DNA from: Duganella sp. sic0402
Lineage (GTDB): Bacteria > Pseudomonadota > Gammaproteobacteria > Burkholderiales > Burkholderiaceae_D
Length of the DNA stretch: 64,000 nt
NCBI RefSeq assembly: GCF_019219065.1
Contig: NZ_JAHUWK010000001.1
Span: 620,001-684,000, forward strand
Direction of reading: 5' to 3'
Positions 8,557-16,837 of the stretch are shown one piece after another. The notes under the pieces were generated by a model. The model made no database searches and was not told where the DNA came from. It worked only from the letters and a program-made list of their open reading frames with translations. The position numbers were made by a program, and so were the translations under genes. Every line of letters begins with the position of its first letter. Within the stretch, counting starts at the first letter, position 1.

Positions 8557-9498
8557 ATGGAAAGACTGCACCCGCACTACGATAGATTGATCGCTGCAGC
8601 GCGTCATGCCGGCCCGGCAACCGTCGCTGTAGCCCACCCATGTGACCGCAATGCGCTGGAAGGCGCGCTGGACGCGGCGCGCATGGGTTTGATTAACCCG
8701 ATACTGGTCGGCCCCGTGGACCGCATCCGCGAAGTGGCCGACGCGGCCCACCTGGATATCTCGGCGCTGCCGATTGTCGATACCGAACACAGCCACGCCT
8801 CTGCGGCCCGGGCCGTGCAGCTGGTGCATGAAGGCCAGGCCACCGCGCTGATGAAGGGCAGTCTGCATACCGATGAATTGATGGGCGCCGTGGTCGCCAC
8901 GGCCACCGGCCTGCGCACCGCGCGCCGCCTGAGCCACTGCTTCGTCATGGACGTGCCGGAGCGCGCCGAGCCGCTGATCATCACCGACGCAGCCGTCAAC
9001 ATCGTTCCTACGCTGGCCGACAAGGTCGACATCGTGCAGAACGCCATCGACCTGGCGCATGTGCTGCGCTTCAATCCGGTCAAGGTGGCGATACTGGCCG
9101 CCGTGGAAACCGTTAGCGCCAAGATGCCGTCCACGATCGACGCCGCCGCGCTGTGCAAAATGGCCGACCGTGGCCAGATCACCGGTGCGCTGCTGGATGG
9201 CCCACTGGCGATGGACAACGCCATCGACCCGCAGGCGGCCGCCATCAAGCACCTGGTATCGCCGGTGGCCGGCCAGGCCAACGTGCTGCTGGCCCCCGAT
9301 CTGGAGGCGGGGAATATGCTGGCCAAGAGCCTGACCTTTATGGCTGGCGCCAGCGCCGCCGGCATCGTGCTGGGCGCGCGCGTACCGGTAATCCTCACCA
9401 GCCGTGCGGATACTGTACAGGCACGCCTGGCCTCGTGTGCGGTGGCCGTACTGGTGGCGCACAGCAAGCTGTCTGGCTCGCGTATTCTCGGGAGCTGA
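8557..9498 (+). CDS. Phosphate acetyltransferase / phosphate acyltransferase (Ptb/Pta type)
   Basis: Interconverts acyl-CoA and acyl-phosphate, most likely acetyl-CoA and acetyl phosphate, feeding the kinase encoded next. The ATG at 8557 follows AGAGGAGA, giving 313 aa, the usual size for the short PTA/PTB family without N-terminal DRTGG domain. The fold signature is clear: NPILVGP near residue 48, MKGSLHTDELMGAV near 105, and ITDAAVNIVPTL and QANVLLAPDLEAGNMLAKSL towards the end. The kinase gene starts four bases after the stop. Some homologues are annotated as bifunctional with an enoyl-CoA hydratase domain, but no such extra domain is present here. A butyryl or propionyl preference cannot be excluded. 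Confidence 0.88.
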   Translation: MERLHPHYDRLIAAARHAGPATVAVAHPCDRNALEGALDAARMGLINPILVGPVDRIREVADAAHLDISALPIVDTEHSHASAARAVQLVHEGQATALMKGSLHTDELMGAVVATATGLRTARRLSHCFVMDVPERAEPLIITDAAVNIVPTLADKVDIVQNAIDLAHVLRFNPVKVAILAAVETVSAKMPSTIDAAALCKMADRGQITGALLDGPLAMDNAIDPQAAAIKHLVSPVAGQANVLLAPDLEAGNMLAKSLTFMAGASAAGIVLGARVPVILTSRADTVQARLASCAVAVLVAHSKLSGSRILGS

Positions 9499-9502
9499 CA
9501 CC

Positions 9503-10696
9503 ATGCAGGCCAACGATAGCGTCATCGTCATCAATGCTGGTTCCTCCAGCATCAAGTTCTCTATGTATAGCGGCCCCGCGCTGGACCTCACCATGCGCGG
9601 CAAGATAGAAAACCTGTACAGCGGCGTGGCGCATTTCATTGCGCAGGACGCCGGCGACCGTGTGGCAGGGGAGCGCTATTGGCGCGACGGCCCGCTGGAT
9701 CACGAAGGCGGCATGCGCTTCCTGATCGACTTCGCGCAAACGCATCTGGACGGCCACCGCGTGATTGCAGTCGGCCACCGCATTGTGCACGGCGGCGTCG
9801 CCCACAGCGGCCCGCAGCGGCTGGATGCGGCGCTGGTGGACGAGCTGGAAAAGCTGGTGCCGCTGGCGCCATTGCACCTGCCGCACAACCTGGCGCCAGT
9901 GCGCTCGCTGATGGCGATGGCGCCGCATGTGCCGCAGATCGGCTGCTTCGACACCGCTTTCCACGTCGGCCAGCCAGCCGAGGCGCAGGAGTTCGCGCTG
10001 CCCGCCGAGATTACCGCATTGGGCGTGCGCCGCTACGGTTTTCATGGCCTGTCTTACGAGTACATCGCCAGCGTGCTGCCGCAGGCGGAACCAGGCCTGG
10101 GTCACGCACGCGTGGTGGCGGCCCACCTGGGCAACGGCGCCAGCATGTGCGCCATGGACGGTGGTCGCAGCGTCGCCAGCACCATGGGCTTTACCGCCGT
10201 TGACGGCCTGCCGATGGGCACCCGCTGCGGCGCGCTCGATCCGGGCGTGGTGCTGTATCTGATGCAGGAACTGGGCATGGACGTGGCGGCCGTGCAAAAG
10301 CTGATGTACCAGCAATCCGGCCTGCTGGGCGTATCCGGCATTTCCTCGGACATGCGCACGCTGGAGCAGAGCGACGATCCGCGCGCCAAGGCGGCGATCG
10401 CGCTGATGGTGTACCGCATCGGCCGTGAACTGGGCTCGCTTGCTGCCGCGCTGGGCGGACTGGACGCGCTGGTGTTCTCCGGCGGCATCGGTGAGAACAG
10501 CGTCGCCTTGCGCGCCGCCGTCTGCCGCGACGCCGCCTGGCTAGGCGTGCAACTGGACGAAGCCGCCAATGCGGCCAAGCCACGCGGCATCGCCCGTATC
10601 AGCAAGGCTGGCAGCAAGGTCGGTGTGTGGGTGGTGCCCGCCAACGAAGAACTGATGATCGCGCGCCATGCGCTGGACGTCGTGGAGGTCGCATGA
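9503..10696 (+). CDS. ackA: Acetate/propionate kinase
   Basis: Makes ATP and acetate (or propionate) from the acyl phosphate produced by the preceding enzyme. The start is the ATG at 9503, giving 397 aa, typical for AckA. The ASKHA-family motifs are present: VINAGSSSIKFSMY at the N-terminus (phosphate-1), FDTAFH and YGFHGLSYEY in the middle, AAHLGNGASMCAMDGGRSV (phosphate-2), MGTRCGALDPG, and FSGGIGENS near the C-terminus (adenosine site). It starts four bases after the acyltransferase, and its stop overlaps the start of fabI (ATGA), so the three are one operon. Confidence 0.95.
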   Translation: MQANDSVIVINAGSSSIKFSMYSGPALDLTMRGKIENLYSGVAHFIAQDAGDRVAGERYWRDGPLDHEGGMRFLIDFAQTHLDGHRVIAVGHRIVHGGVAHSGPQRLDAALVDELEKLVPLAPLHLPHNLAPVRSLMAMAPHVPQIGCFDTAFHVGQPAEAQEFALPAEITALGVRRYGFHGLSYEYIASVLPQAEPGLGHARVVAAHLGNGASMCAMDGGRSVASTMGFTAVDGLPMGTRCGALDPGVVLYLMQELGMDVAAVQKLMYQQSGLLGVSGISSDMRTLEQSDDPRAKAAIALMVYRIGRELGSLAAALGGLDALVFSGGIGENSVALRAAVCRDAAWLGVQLDEAANAAKPRGIARISKAGSKVGVWVVPANEELMIARHALDVVEVA

Positions 10697-11469
10697 GTAC
10701 TGACATCATCTATCCCATCCTGACCGGCAAGCGCGCGCTGGTGGTCGGTGTGGCCAATGAGCATTCCATCGCCTGGGGCTGCGCGCTGGCCTTCCGCAAG
10801 CTGGGTGCGGACGTGGTGCTGACCTATCTGAACGACAAGGCACTGCCGCATGTCGCGCCGCTGGCCGAGCAAATCGGCGCGCAGCTGCTGCCGCTGGACG
10901 TCACCCAATCCGGCCAGCTGGAGGCAGTGTTCGCTACGCTGGCTGAACAAGGCAAGCTGGATATTCTGGTGCATTCGATCGCCTTCGCGCCCAAGGCCGA
11001 CCTGCAAGGCGGTCTGCTGGAATGCTCGGCCGAAGGATTTTTGCAGGCGATGGACGTGTCCTGCCATTCCTTTGTGCGCATGGCGCGGCTGGCGGCGCCG
11101 TTGATGAAGGAGGGCGGCAGCATGTTCGCCATGAGCTATCACGGCGCAGACAAGGTGGTCCCGAACTACAACGTGATGGGGCCGGTGAAGGCAGCGCTGG
11201 AAGCGTCCTGCCGCTACCTGGCTTACGAGCTGGGACCGCGCGAGATTCGCGTGCACGCTATTTCACCCGGCCCGTTGCAAACCCGCGCAGCATCCGGCCT
11301 GAAAGATTTCGACCACCTGCTGGCCGAGGCGGTGACGCGCGCGCCGCTGGGCGAACTGGTTGACATCATAGATGTCGGCAACACCTGTGCCTATCTGGCC
11401 TCGCCGTACGCCAGGCGGCTGACCGGCAGCACCGTGTATGTGGATGGCGGCCTGAATATCATCGCTTGA
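10693..11469 (+). CDS. fabI: Enoyl-[acyl-carrier-protein] reductase (FabI type)
   Basis: NADH-dependent reductase for the last step of each fatty-acid elongation round; 258 aa. The FabI cofactor signature VVGVANEHSIAWG is at the N-terminus. The catalytic pair lies in YNVMGPVK with the Y-x6-K spacing of FabI. The segment HAISPGPLQTRAASG carries the substrate-binding loop. The start overlaps the ackA stop (ATGA). Being in an acetate operon rather than a fab cluster, it may be a second FabI serving a special acyl pool. A genome-level check for another fabI would settle this. Its residues depart in places from E. coli FabI, so trans-enoyl-CoA reductase-like activity is an alternative. Confidence 0.87.
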   Translation: MSTDIIYPILTGKRALVVGVANEHSIAWGCALAFRKLGADVVLTYLNDKALPHVAPLAEQIGAQLLPLDVTQSGQLEAVFATLAEQGKLDILVHSIAFAPKADLQGGLLECSAEGFLQAMDVSCHSFVRMARLAAPLMKEGGSMFAMSYHGADKVVPNYNVMGPVKAALEASCRYLAYELGPREIRVHAISPGPLQTRAASGLKDFDHLLAEAVTRAPLGELVDIIDVGNTCAYLASPYARRLTGSTVYVDGGLNIIA

Positions 11470-11481
11470 AAGGAGCGGCAT

Positions 11482-11778
11482 ATGCAAGTTATTTTGTCCG
11501 GACTGCACGGCGACGCCTGTGAAGTCAGCATCGCCGAGGACCTGGCGGTGTATTTTCACGTCAGGAATGTCAGCATGATCAGGCAGGGCATGGACGATAA
11601 TCCATGGGCGCTGATCGAAGTGGCGGATTCCTATGAGCGGGTGTGGAATGTGTGCAATCAGCTACGCGGGGTTTTCCATCGCGGTAAAAAGCTGCACCTG
11701 TACATACCGCTGCACCAGGAAGACGTGTTCCACGAATTTCACGAACTGGAAGCGCATCACCGCATCAACTTCCGCTAG
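11482..11778 (+). CDS. Conserved hypothetical protein, 98 aa
   Basis: Small soluble acidic protein with no signal peptide and no membrane segment. AAGGAG lies seven bases before the ATG, and the gene begins 12 bases after fabI, so it is the last gene of the pta-ackA-fabI operon. Two recognisable patches are EVADSYERVWNVCNQLR and a His-rich end (YIPLHQEDVFHEFHELEAHH), which could bind metal. I do not recognise a family. Its stop overlaps the stop of the convergent flavoprotein gene by four bases (CTAG). Confidence 0.8.
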   Translation: MQVILSGLHGDACEVSIAEDLAVYFHVRNVSMIRQGMDDNPWALIEVADSYERVWNVCNQLRGVFHRGKKLHLYIPLHQEDVFHEFHELEAHHRINFR

Positions 11779-13436
11779 CTGCGATGGGCGAGGAAGCCGT
11801 GGATCTGCGACACCACGGCCGCGCCTTCGCCGACCGCCGCCGCCACGCGCTTGGTTGAGCGGGCGCGCACGTCGCCGATGGCGAATACACCCGGAACGCT
11901 GGTTTCCAGGTGGGCGCGTTCGTGGGAATGCTCTCCCGGCACGTCGGAACCGGTGAGAATAAAGCCCTTGTCGTCCACCTGTACACCGCAGTCGCCCAGC
12001 CAGCCGGTGTTCGGGTCCGCGCCGATGAACAGGAATACGCGGCAAATGTCATGGTCTTTTTCAAGCCGGCTGCGGTTGTCGCGCACGCGTACCCGGCGCA
12101 AGCCATCTTCCTCGTTGCCTTCCAGCGCCACGATTTCCGACTCCACATGCAGTTCGATATTGGGCGTGGCGGCGATGCGTTCGATCAGGTAGCTGGACAT
12201 GGTCGAGGCCAGGCTGTTCTTGCGGACCAGGATGTGCACCTTGGCCGCATGGCTGGACAGGTACACCGCCGCCTGACCGGCCGAATTGCCGCCGCCGACC
12301 AGTATCACTTCTTCGCTGGAGCACATGCCGGCTTCCAGCGGCGAAGCCCAGTAGTACACGCCGCGCCCTTCGAACAGCTTCAGGTTGGCCAGCGAAGGCC
12401 GGCGGTAGCGTGCGCCGCAGGACAGCACCACGCTGCGGGCCTGCAGCAAGGTCAGGCTGCCGCACATCTCCACTTGCAGCGGATAGGTGTCGCACAGCAG
12501 GCGGCCCGCCGGCGCGGGAATCGCCAGCTTGACGCCGAATTTCTGCGACTGCACGAAGGCGCGGCCGGCCAGTGCGCCGCCCGATATGCCGGTGGGGAAG
12601 CCAAGGTAGTTCTCGATGCGCGCGCTGGCTGCGGCCTGGCCGCCATAAGCGCGGGTTTCCAGCGCCAGCACCGACAAGCCCTCCGAGGCCGCGTACACGG
12701 CAGCGGCCAGGCCGGCGGGACCGGCGCCCACGACGATCACGTCCCATACCACGTCCGGGCTCAGTGGAGGCAGCGTGCCGAGACAGCGGCCCAGGTCCAC
12801 CGTGGTGGGATTTTTCTTGACGCCGCCGTCCGGGCAAACCGCCAGCGGCCAGTCCTGCGGCCCCGGCTGATAGTGTTCGACCAGCGCGCGCGCCTGTTCG
12901 TCGCACTGCGGATCGAGCACACGGTGCGGCAGGCCGTTACTGGACAGCCATCCCTGCAAGGCATGCAGCCGCGCATGGCCAGGCGGGGCAACCAGCACCA
13001 CGCCGCCGTCCTTGTTATCCAGCTGCTCGACGCGGCGCAGGATGAAGGCGCGGACGATGCGCTCGCCCAGTTCCGCGTCGGAGATCAGCAGGGCGCGCAG
13101 TTCTTCGGTACTCAGCGCCAGCACTTCAACATCGCCCAGCGCATGCACATTGACCAGCGGCGGCGCACCTGCCAGCTGGCTGATTTCGCCAATAAACTCG
13201 CCCACATCATGTTCTGTGATGACGGAGCTGTTGCCCAGTCCATCATACCGGCTAACCCGGACGCGTCCTTTCAGCAGCACATATATGCCGAAACTGCTGC
13301 GGCCCGCTTCGACCAGCTGCTCACCTTCGCGGAAGCAGACCAGATTCCCGAAGCGGTGGATGCGCTTGATCTCCGCTGGTGTCAGCTTGGGCAGCGCCTG
13401 GGCGGTGCGGGTTTTGTAGGTGTCGTAGATGGCCAT
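11775..13436 (-). CDS. Cyclic-nucleotide-binding domain / thioredoxin-like / thioredoxin reductase-like flavoprotein
   Basis: Three-part protein of 553 aa. Residues about 20-135 are a cNMP/CRP-type effector domain (FREGEQLVEAGRSSFGIYVL, then DVGEFIGEISQLAG). Residues about 145-215 resemble a thioredoxin-like module without a clear CxxC. From about 230 onward is a pyridine nucleotide-disulfide oxidoreductase with FAD site VVGAGPAGLAAAVYAASEG, NADPH site LVGGGNSAGQAAVYL and the terminal FAIGDVRARSTKRVAAAVGEG. At the position where thioredoxin reductase has its CATC redox pair (about 360-370), the sequence reads YYWASPLEA. It therefore cannot reduce thioredoxin through that disulfide. Nucleotide-gated NAD(P)H oxidation is inference. 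It follows rhaK by 40 bp on the same strand. Confidence 0.88.
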   Translation of the reverse strand: MAIYDTYKTRTAQALPKLTPAEIKRIHRFGNLVCFREGEQLVEAGRSSFGIYVLLKGRVRVSRYDGLGNSSVITEHDVGEFIGEISQLAGAPPLVNVHALGDVEVLALSTEELRALLISDAELGERIVRAFILRRVEQLDNKDGGVVLVAPPGHARLHALQGWLSSNGLPHRVLDPQCDEQARALVEHYQPGPQDWPLAVCPDGGVKKNPTTVDLGRCLGTLPPLSPDVVWDVIVVGAGPAGLAAAVYAASEGLSVLALETRAYGGQAAASARIENYLGFPTGISGGALAGRAFVQSQKFGVKLAIPAPAGRLLCDTYPLQVEMCGSLTLLQARSVVLSCGARYRRPSLANLKLFEGRGVYYWASPLEAGMCSSEEVILVGGGNSAGQAAVYLSSHAAKVHILVRKNSLASTMSSYLIERIAATPNIELHVESEIVALEGNEEDGLRRVRVRDNRSRLEKDHDICRVFLFIGADPNTGWLGDCGVQVDDKGFILTGSDVPGEHSHERAHLETSVPGVFAIGDVRARSTKRVAAAVGEGAAVVSQIHGFLAHRS

Positions 13437-13476
13437 GACCGTAGTCTAGCGCGATTTTTTCCCCGCTCGCCAGATT

Positions 13477-14841
13477 CTAAAGTAAGACTTTCAGCCAGCG
13501 TTGTTTATATTCCAGCCAGCCGGAAAGGACCAGCGGTGCGGCGCTTTGCTTGCCGCCGGGCGGCGTGTGCCGCCAGTGATGCAGCATCCAGCCGCCACAG
13601 GTGGTGCCGCTGCTGTCGTCAGTGCAGCTGATTTGCCGTTGCGGGCGCAATGCGGCCAGCAATGGCGCGAACCACGGATTGCCGGTGAAGCTGCCTTCGA
13701 CCACGACGTCCGTATCGACGCCCAGCGCGTCCAGGCAGTAGTCGCTCATCAGCACGCAGTACAGCGTGGCAAGCGCGTAACGCTGGCGGGCGTCACGCGG
13801 CAAGGGGCCGTGGACGCCACCTGTGCGCTGGGCAAACGGCCCGGTGGCGCCGGCAAAGCTGGGCAGGGCGAACGTGCCTTGCGCAATCAGCGCTTGCAGG
13901 TCTTCGACAGTGCAGGTTTCGGCATCCTTGCCAGCGAGCTCGCCGAACTCACGCCCGCCCATGAAGCGTATGCAGGCCACGGCCTGGCCAAGCGCATTGC
14001 TGTTGGCGAGCATGTCGGCGTCCTCACGCAGGCCGTCCAAAGGCATGCCCGGCGCGGCGGCGATTACCCAGGTGCCGGTCGATAGCACGGCTGGCGGCTG
14101 TTCCGCCGTCAGATGGCGCAGCAGCGAGGCGTTGCTATCGTGGATGCCGCACAGGATGCTGCAGTCGGCGGGCAGCCCGGTACGTTGCGCCAGTTCCGGC
14201 TTGATGACGCCCAGCGGCGCCCACGCAGGCCGCAATGGCGCAAACAGGCGGTTCCAGCCCATGCGCTCCAGCAGCGACGAGTACTGCTTGCTGGCGGGCA
14301 GCCACAGGTCGGTATGGCAACCCAGCGACGTCACTTCGCTGGCCGGCATGCCGCACAAGCGCCAGGCCCAGTACTGCGGATACATCAGGATGTAGCGCGC
14401 GCGGCGGAATTGCCTGGGAAAGGACTGCGCTTGCCATGCCAACTGGCAGCCCAGGTTCAAGCCGGCCGGCAGCATGGGCGAATAGGTGGCGGCATATGGC
14501 GGACGCTCGACCGCGTAATGCGCCTGCTGTGCTACGGGCATTTCGTGCTCGTAATCCAGCACCGGCAGCACCAGGCCTTCATCATCTACCAGCGCTGCGG
14601 TGGCGCCGTGCGTGACAGGAACGATGGCGCCAACCCGCGCCAGGCTGGCATAGGCCCGCATCCCGTCGAGCATCCACTCCCAGATGCGCTCCGTATCGTA
14701 ATGTGGGTACAGTCCTTCGCGCAGCACGGCGTTGGCCATGCGCCGTTCGGCCAGCACCGCGCCCGATACATCCAGCAGCACCAGCTTGACGTTGGTTTTG
14801 CCGATGTCGAGGACGATGGTGGCGTCTTCCGGCAGCGTCAT
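13477..14841 (-). CDS. rhaK: L-rhamnulokinase-type FGGY sugar kinase
   Basis: Phosphorylates L-rhamnulose to L-rhamnulose-1-phosphate. The start is the ATG at 14841, whose ATGA overlaps the upstream permease stop, giving 454 aa. FGGY/ASKHA signatures include VLDIGKTNVKLVLLD at the N-terminus, CGIHDSNASLLRH in the middle and STGTWVIAAAPG before the C-terminal lobe. Its arrangement as last gene of a sugar ABC-transporter operon matches the rhizobial rhaK. There the kinase is also needed for transport; whether that holds here is unknown. The isomerase and aldolase/dehydrogenase across the divergent promoter complete the pathway and support rhamnulose as substrate. Confidence 0.85.
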   Translation of the reverse strand: MTLPEDATIVLDIGKTNVKLVLLDVSGAVLAERRMANAVLREGLYPHYDTERIWEWMLDGMRAYASLARVGAIVPVTHGATAALVDDEGLVLPVLDYEHEMPVAQQAHYAVERPPYAATYSPMLPAGLNLGCQLAWQAQSFPRQFRRARYILMYPQYWAWRLCGMPASEVTSLGCHTDLWLPASKQYSSLLERMGWNRLFAPLRPAWAPLGVIKPELAQRTGLPADCSILCGIHDSNASLLRHLTAEQPPAVLSTGTWVIAAAPGMPLDGLREDADMLANSNALGQAVACIRFMGGREFGELAGKDAETCTVEDLQALIAQGTFALPSFAGATGPFAQRTGGVHGPLPRDARQRYALATLYCVLMSDYCLDALGVDTDVVVEGSFTGNPWFAPLLAALRPQRQISCTDDSSGTTCGGWMLHHWRHTPPGGKQSAAPLVLSGWLEYKQRWLKVLL

Positions 14842-15845
14842 TTCTTGCGCCCGCTGAGCAAGCGTGGCAGGGCGATGGTTGCCAGCAGCAGCATGCCGAT
14901 CACAATGGTCATGTAGATGCCGGGAATGTTCGCCATTTGCAGGCCGTAGGTGACTGTGCCCAGCGTGAGCACCGCCAGCAGCACGCCGCCGATGGTGCCT
15001 GCACCGCCAGCGATGCTGACGCCACCGAGGATGACCATGGTGATCACTTCCAGCTCCCAACCCATGGCGATATTCGGTCGTGTGCTGCCAATACGTCCGG
15101 TGAGCAGATAACCCGCCAGGCCGGCCATGGCGCCGGTCAGCATGAACAGCGCCATGCGATAGCGGTCCACGGCGATGCCGGAGAAGCGCGCGGCGACAGG
15201 GTTATTGCCAATCGCGTAAATGCGGCGCCCCCAGCTGGTGGCGTGCAGCAGCACTGCGAACAGTGCGGCAAACACCAGCAGGATGACGAATTCACGCGGC
15301 ACGGCGTCGAAGAAATAGCCCTGGCCCCAGTCGGCCATCGCTTGCGGATAGCCGGTGAAAGCCTGGTCGCCCAGCACCACGCTGGCCAGTCCACGGAACA
15401 GCGAGACGGTGCCGATGGTGACGACGATCGACGGCAGGCCGAAGTGCGTGACCATGATGCCGTTCAGGCAGCCGCACAGCATGCCGGTGCCGACGGCAAT
15501 CGGCAGCAGCAGTTCCGGCGGCATGCCGTTGGCGTGCGCCAGGCCGATGGCGACCGAGGATAGCGCCAGGATGCCGGAAACGGAAATGTCGATCTCGCGG
15601 CAGATGATCAGCAATGCCATCGGCAGCGCGATCAGGGCTTTTTCGCTGAAGTTGAAGGTGCCGTCGGCCAGATTGTCGAGGTCCAGGAAGTGCGGCAGCA
15701 GCACGCCGTTGGTCAGGAAGGCGAGCAACAGCAACAGCGCCAGCAGGCTTTCGCGCCGCGCCAGCAAGGCGCGCAGCCCAAAGCCGGGACGGTCGGCGAT
15801 CACGTAACGGGAAGATGAGGTCATGGTGTTGGTGGTGGTGGTCAT
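14838..15845 (-). CDS. rhaQ: Rhamnose ABC transporter permease
   Basis: Inner-membrane permease of the ribose/AraH (BPD_transp_2) family, 335 aa with eight to ten hydrophobic helices. The family signature GREIDISVSGILALSSVAIGL is seen as ICREIDISVSGILALSSVA, and GGVSIAGGAGTIGGVLLAVL occurs near the C-terminus. It overlaps the upstream permease and the downstream kinase by ATGA, so it is translationally coupled to both. It should form a heterodimer with the other permease and receive L-rhamnose from RhaS. Assigning P versus Q follows the rhizobial gene order and is a convention only. Confidence 0.87.
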   Translation of the reverse strand: MTTTTNTMTSSSRYVIADRPGFGLRALLARRESLLALLLLLAFLTNGVLLPHFLDLDNLADGTFNFSEKALIALPMALLIICREIDISVSGILALSSVAIGLAHANGMPPELLLPIAVGTGMLCGCLNGIMVTHFGLPSIVVTIGTVSLFRGLASVVLGDQAFTGYPQAMADWGQGYFFDAVPREFVILLVFAALFAVLLHATSWGRRIYAIGNNPVAARFSGIAVDRYRMALFMLTGAMAGLAGYLLTGRIGSTRPNIAMGWELEVITMVILGGVSIAGGAGTIGGVLLAVLTLGTVTYGLQMANIPGIYMTIVIGMLLLATIALPRLLSGRKK

Positions 15846-16837
15846 GCCGCAGCCTCCGCCGGCTTGGCCACGTGCAGCGGCAGGATCTGCCGGCCGCCTT
15901 GTTTGCCGTTGCGGGCGTTAATCAATACCGCAGCCAGAATGACGATGCCGGTCAGCGCGCTTTGCCAGAATGGCGACACCTTCACCACTGGCAGCGCGTT
16001 GCCGATCACCGCCAGGAACAAGCCGCCCAGTACCGCGCCGGCGACACTGCCGCAACCGCCGGCGATGCTGACGCCACCGATCACGCACGCCGCGATGACG
16101 GTGAATTCAAAACCGTAGGCGATTTCGGTGTAGGCCACGGCGTAGCGCGCAACCCACAGATAGCCGCACAAGCCTGCCATGCCGCCGGACAGACCGTAGG
16201 TCCACATCAGCCGGCGCGCGATGGGAATGCCGACATAGCGTGCCGACGAAGGCGCGTTGCCGATGGCGTACAGGTCGCGGCCGAAGCGGCTGTGCCGCGC
16301 CACGTACCATGCCGCCAGCACGGTCAGCGCAGCGATCCAGACCAGGTGTGTGACGCCCAGCAACTGCGCCAATGGGAAGGCGATGAACTCGGGTGGCATC
16401 TGGTGCGACGACACCCACGCGCCGCCGGACAGCACGAACACCATGCCGCGATACACGCTCATGGTGCCGAGGGTGACCACGATGGGCGGCAGATCGAGGT
16501 AGCCGATCAGGTAGCCATTGATCAGGCCCAGCGCCAGCCCGATGACCACCGCCGCCAGCACCACGGCAAGCAGCGGCAGGGTGGGGAAGCGCGCCGCCAG
16601 CAGCGCCGACATCATGCCCGCCAGCGCCAGGGTGGAGGCCATCGACAGGTCGATGCCACGGGTGACGATGACCAGCATCTGCGCCAGCGCCAGCATGACC
16701 AGCAGGGTGCTGTCGGTTAGCAGATTGGCCAGGCTGCCCGGCGTGACGAATACCGGCGCACGTGCGCCGACCAGCGCGATCAGCGCAATAATGCACAGCG
16801 CCAGCTGGGTTTCCCGCATTTTCAGCATCATGCGCAT
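15842..16837 (-). CDS. rhaP: Rhamnose ABC transporter permease
   Basis: Second inner-membrane permease of the sugar transporter, 331 aa, BPD_transp_2 family. Characteristic stretches are VTRGIDLSMASTLALAGM near residue 60, GYLDLPPIVVTLGTMSVYRG near 110 and IGGVSIAGGCGSVAGAVLGG near 270. Its first 10 bases overlap the end of the ATPase gene, and its stop overlaps the start of the next permease (ATGA). Two Met codons lie close together at the start, so the exact N-terminus could shift by a few residues. Confidence 0.87.
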   Translation of the reverse strand: MRMMLKMRETQLALCIIALIALVGARAPVFVTPGSLANLLTDSTLLVMLALAQMLVIVTRGIDLSMASTLALAGMMSALLAARFPTLPLLAVVLAAVVIGLALGLINGYLIGYLDLPPIVVTLGTMSVYRGMVFVLSGGAWVSSHQMPPEFIAFPLAQLLGVTHLVWIAALTVLAAWYVARHSRFGRDLYAIGNAPSSARYVGIPIARRLMWTYGLSGGMAGLCGYLWVARYAVAYTEIAYGFEFTVIAACVIGGVSIAGGCGSVAGAVLGGLFLAVIGNALPVVKVSPFWQSALTGIVILAAVLINARNGKQGGRQILPLHVAKPAEAAA

